Below are positions 21,128-21,133 of a stretch of DNA of 21,133 nt, in pieces; positions within the stretch are counted from its first letter, which is position 1, and the number at the start of each line of letters is the position of its first letter. Source of the stretch: CAYLNH01 sp964384625 (GTDB taxonomy: Bacteria; Verrucomicrobiota; Lentisphaeria; JABSQK01); the NCBI GenBank assembly GCA_964384625.1, contig CAYLNH010000114.1:1-21133 (forward strand), given 5' to 3'. Below the pieces are notes generated by a model, which worked only from the letters and a program-made list of their open reading frames with translations, was not told where the DNA came from and did not search any database. The translations under genes were made by a program, and so were the position numbers.

Positions 21128-21133
21128 CGCGTA

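Noticed and set aside
1..21133. CRISPR arrays, tRNA or rRNA genes, integrases or transposases
   Set aside because: No regular short repeats with spacers, no tRNA-like cloverleaf and no recombinase motifs were noticed; the only mobile-type signal is the non-coding element at 4326-4508.

Overview
The window is high-GC bacterial DNA carrying about 18 protein genes on both strands. No RNA gene, CRISPR array or transposase was seen. A soluble Ser/Thr kinase with an N-terminal zinc ribbon, an orphan ECF sigma factor, a six-BON-domain exported protein and a cytosolic NtrB/NtrC-type pair together suggest a PVC-group organism (Planctomycetota, Lentisphaerota or Kiritimatiellota). This placement is tentative and rests on protein style only.

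The left block (1-3956) looks like ordinary housekeeping. On the minus strand an aldo/keto reductase is followed by a partial exported protein that runs off the window. Diverging from these on the plus strand is a tight three-gene unit: KDPG aldolase, ThpR (RNA 2',3'-cyclic phosphodiesterase) and the zinc-ribbon kinase. Next comes a gene-free 768-base stretch (3957-4724) with several hairpins and a 177-bp palindromic element flanked by TAA, probably a MITE.

The rest (about 4600-21084) looks like one regulon built around a two-component system. A soluble PAS-containing histidine kinase and an NtrC-type sigma-54 activator (8693-12321) sit in the middle. Each of the eight transcription units around them starts with a sigma-54-type -24/-12 element: GG, exactly 10 bases, GC, mostly of the form TGGCA-N8-TGCT. 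The units are: a DUF883-like membrane protein; a ferredoxin, ECF sigma and lactate dehydrogenase operon; a PEBP (YbhB-like) protein; a double PRC-barrel protein; a glycosidase-like protein with a GT4 glycosyltransferase; PTS enzyme I; two small unknown proteins; and the six-BON protein. Six of these promoters form three divergent pairs. I saw no such element before the left-block genes or before the kinase/regulator pair itself.

My reading is that the pair senses an unknown cytoplasmic signal and switches on a stress or low-energy programme. That programme would include redox and fermentation enzymes (ferredoxin, LDH), envelope and small stress proteins (BON, PRC, DUF883, PEBP), PEP/PTS signalling (enzyme I), carbohydrate or glycolipid synthesis (GH/GT4), and a second-tier ECF sigma factor. 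The promoter elements are directly visible. The shared control by the local regulator is inference.
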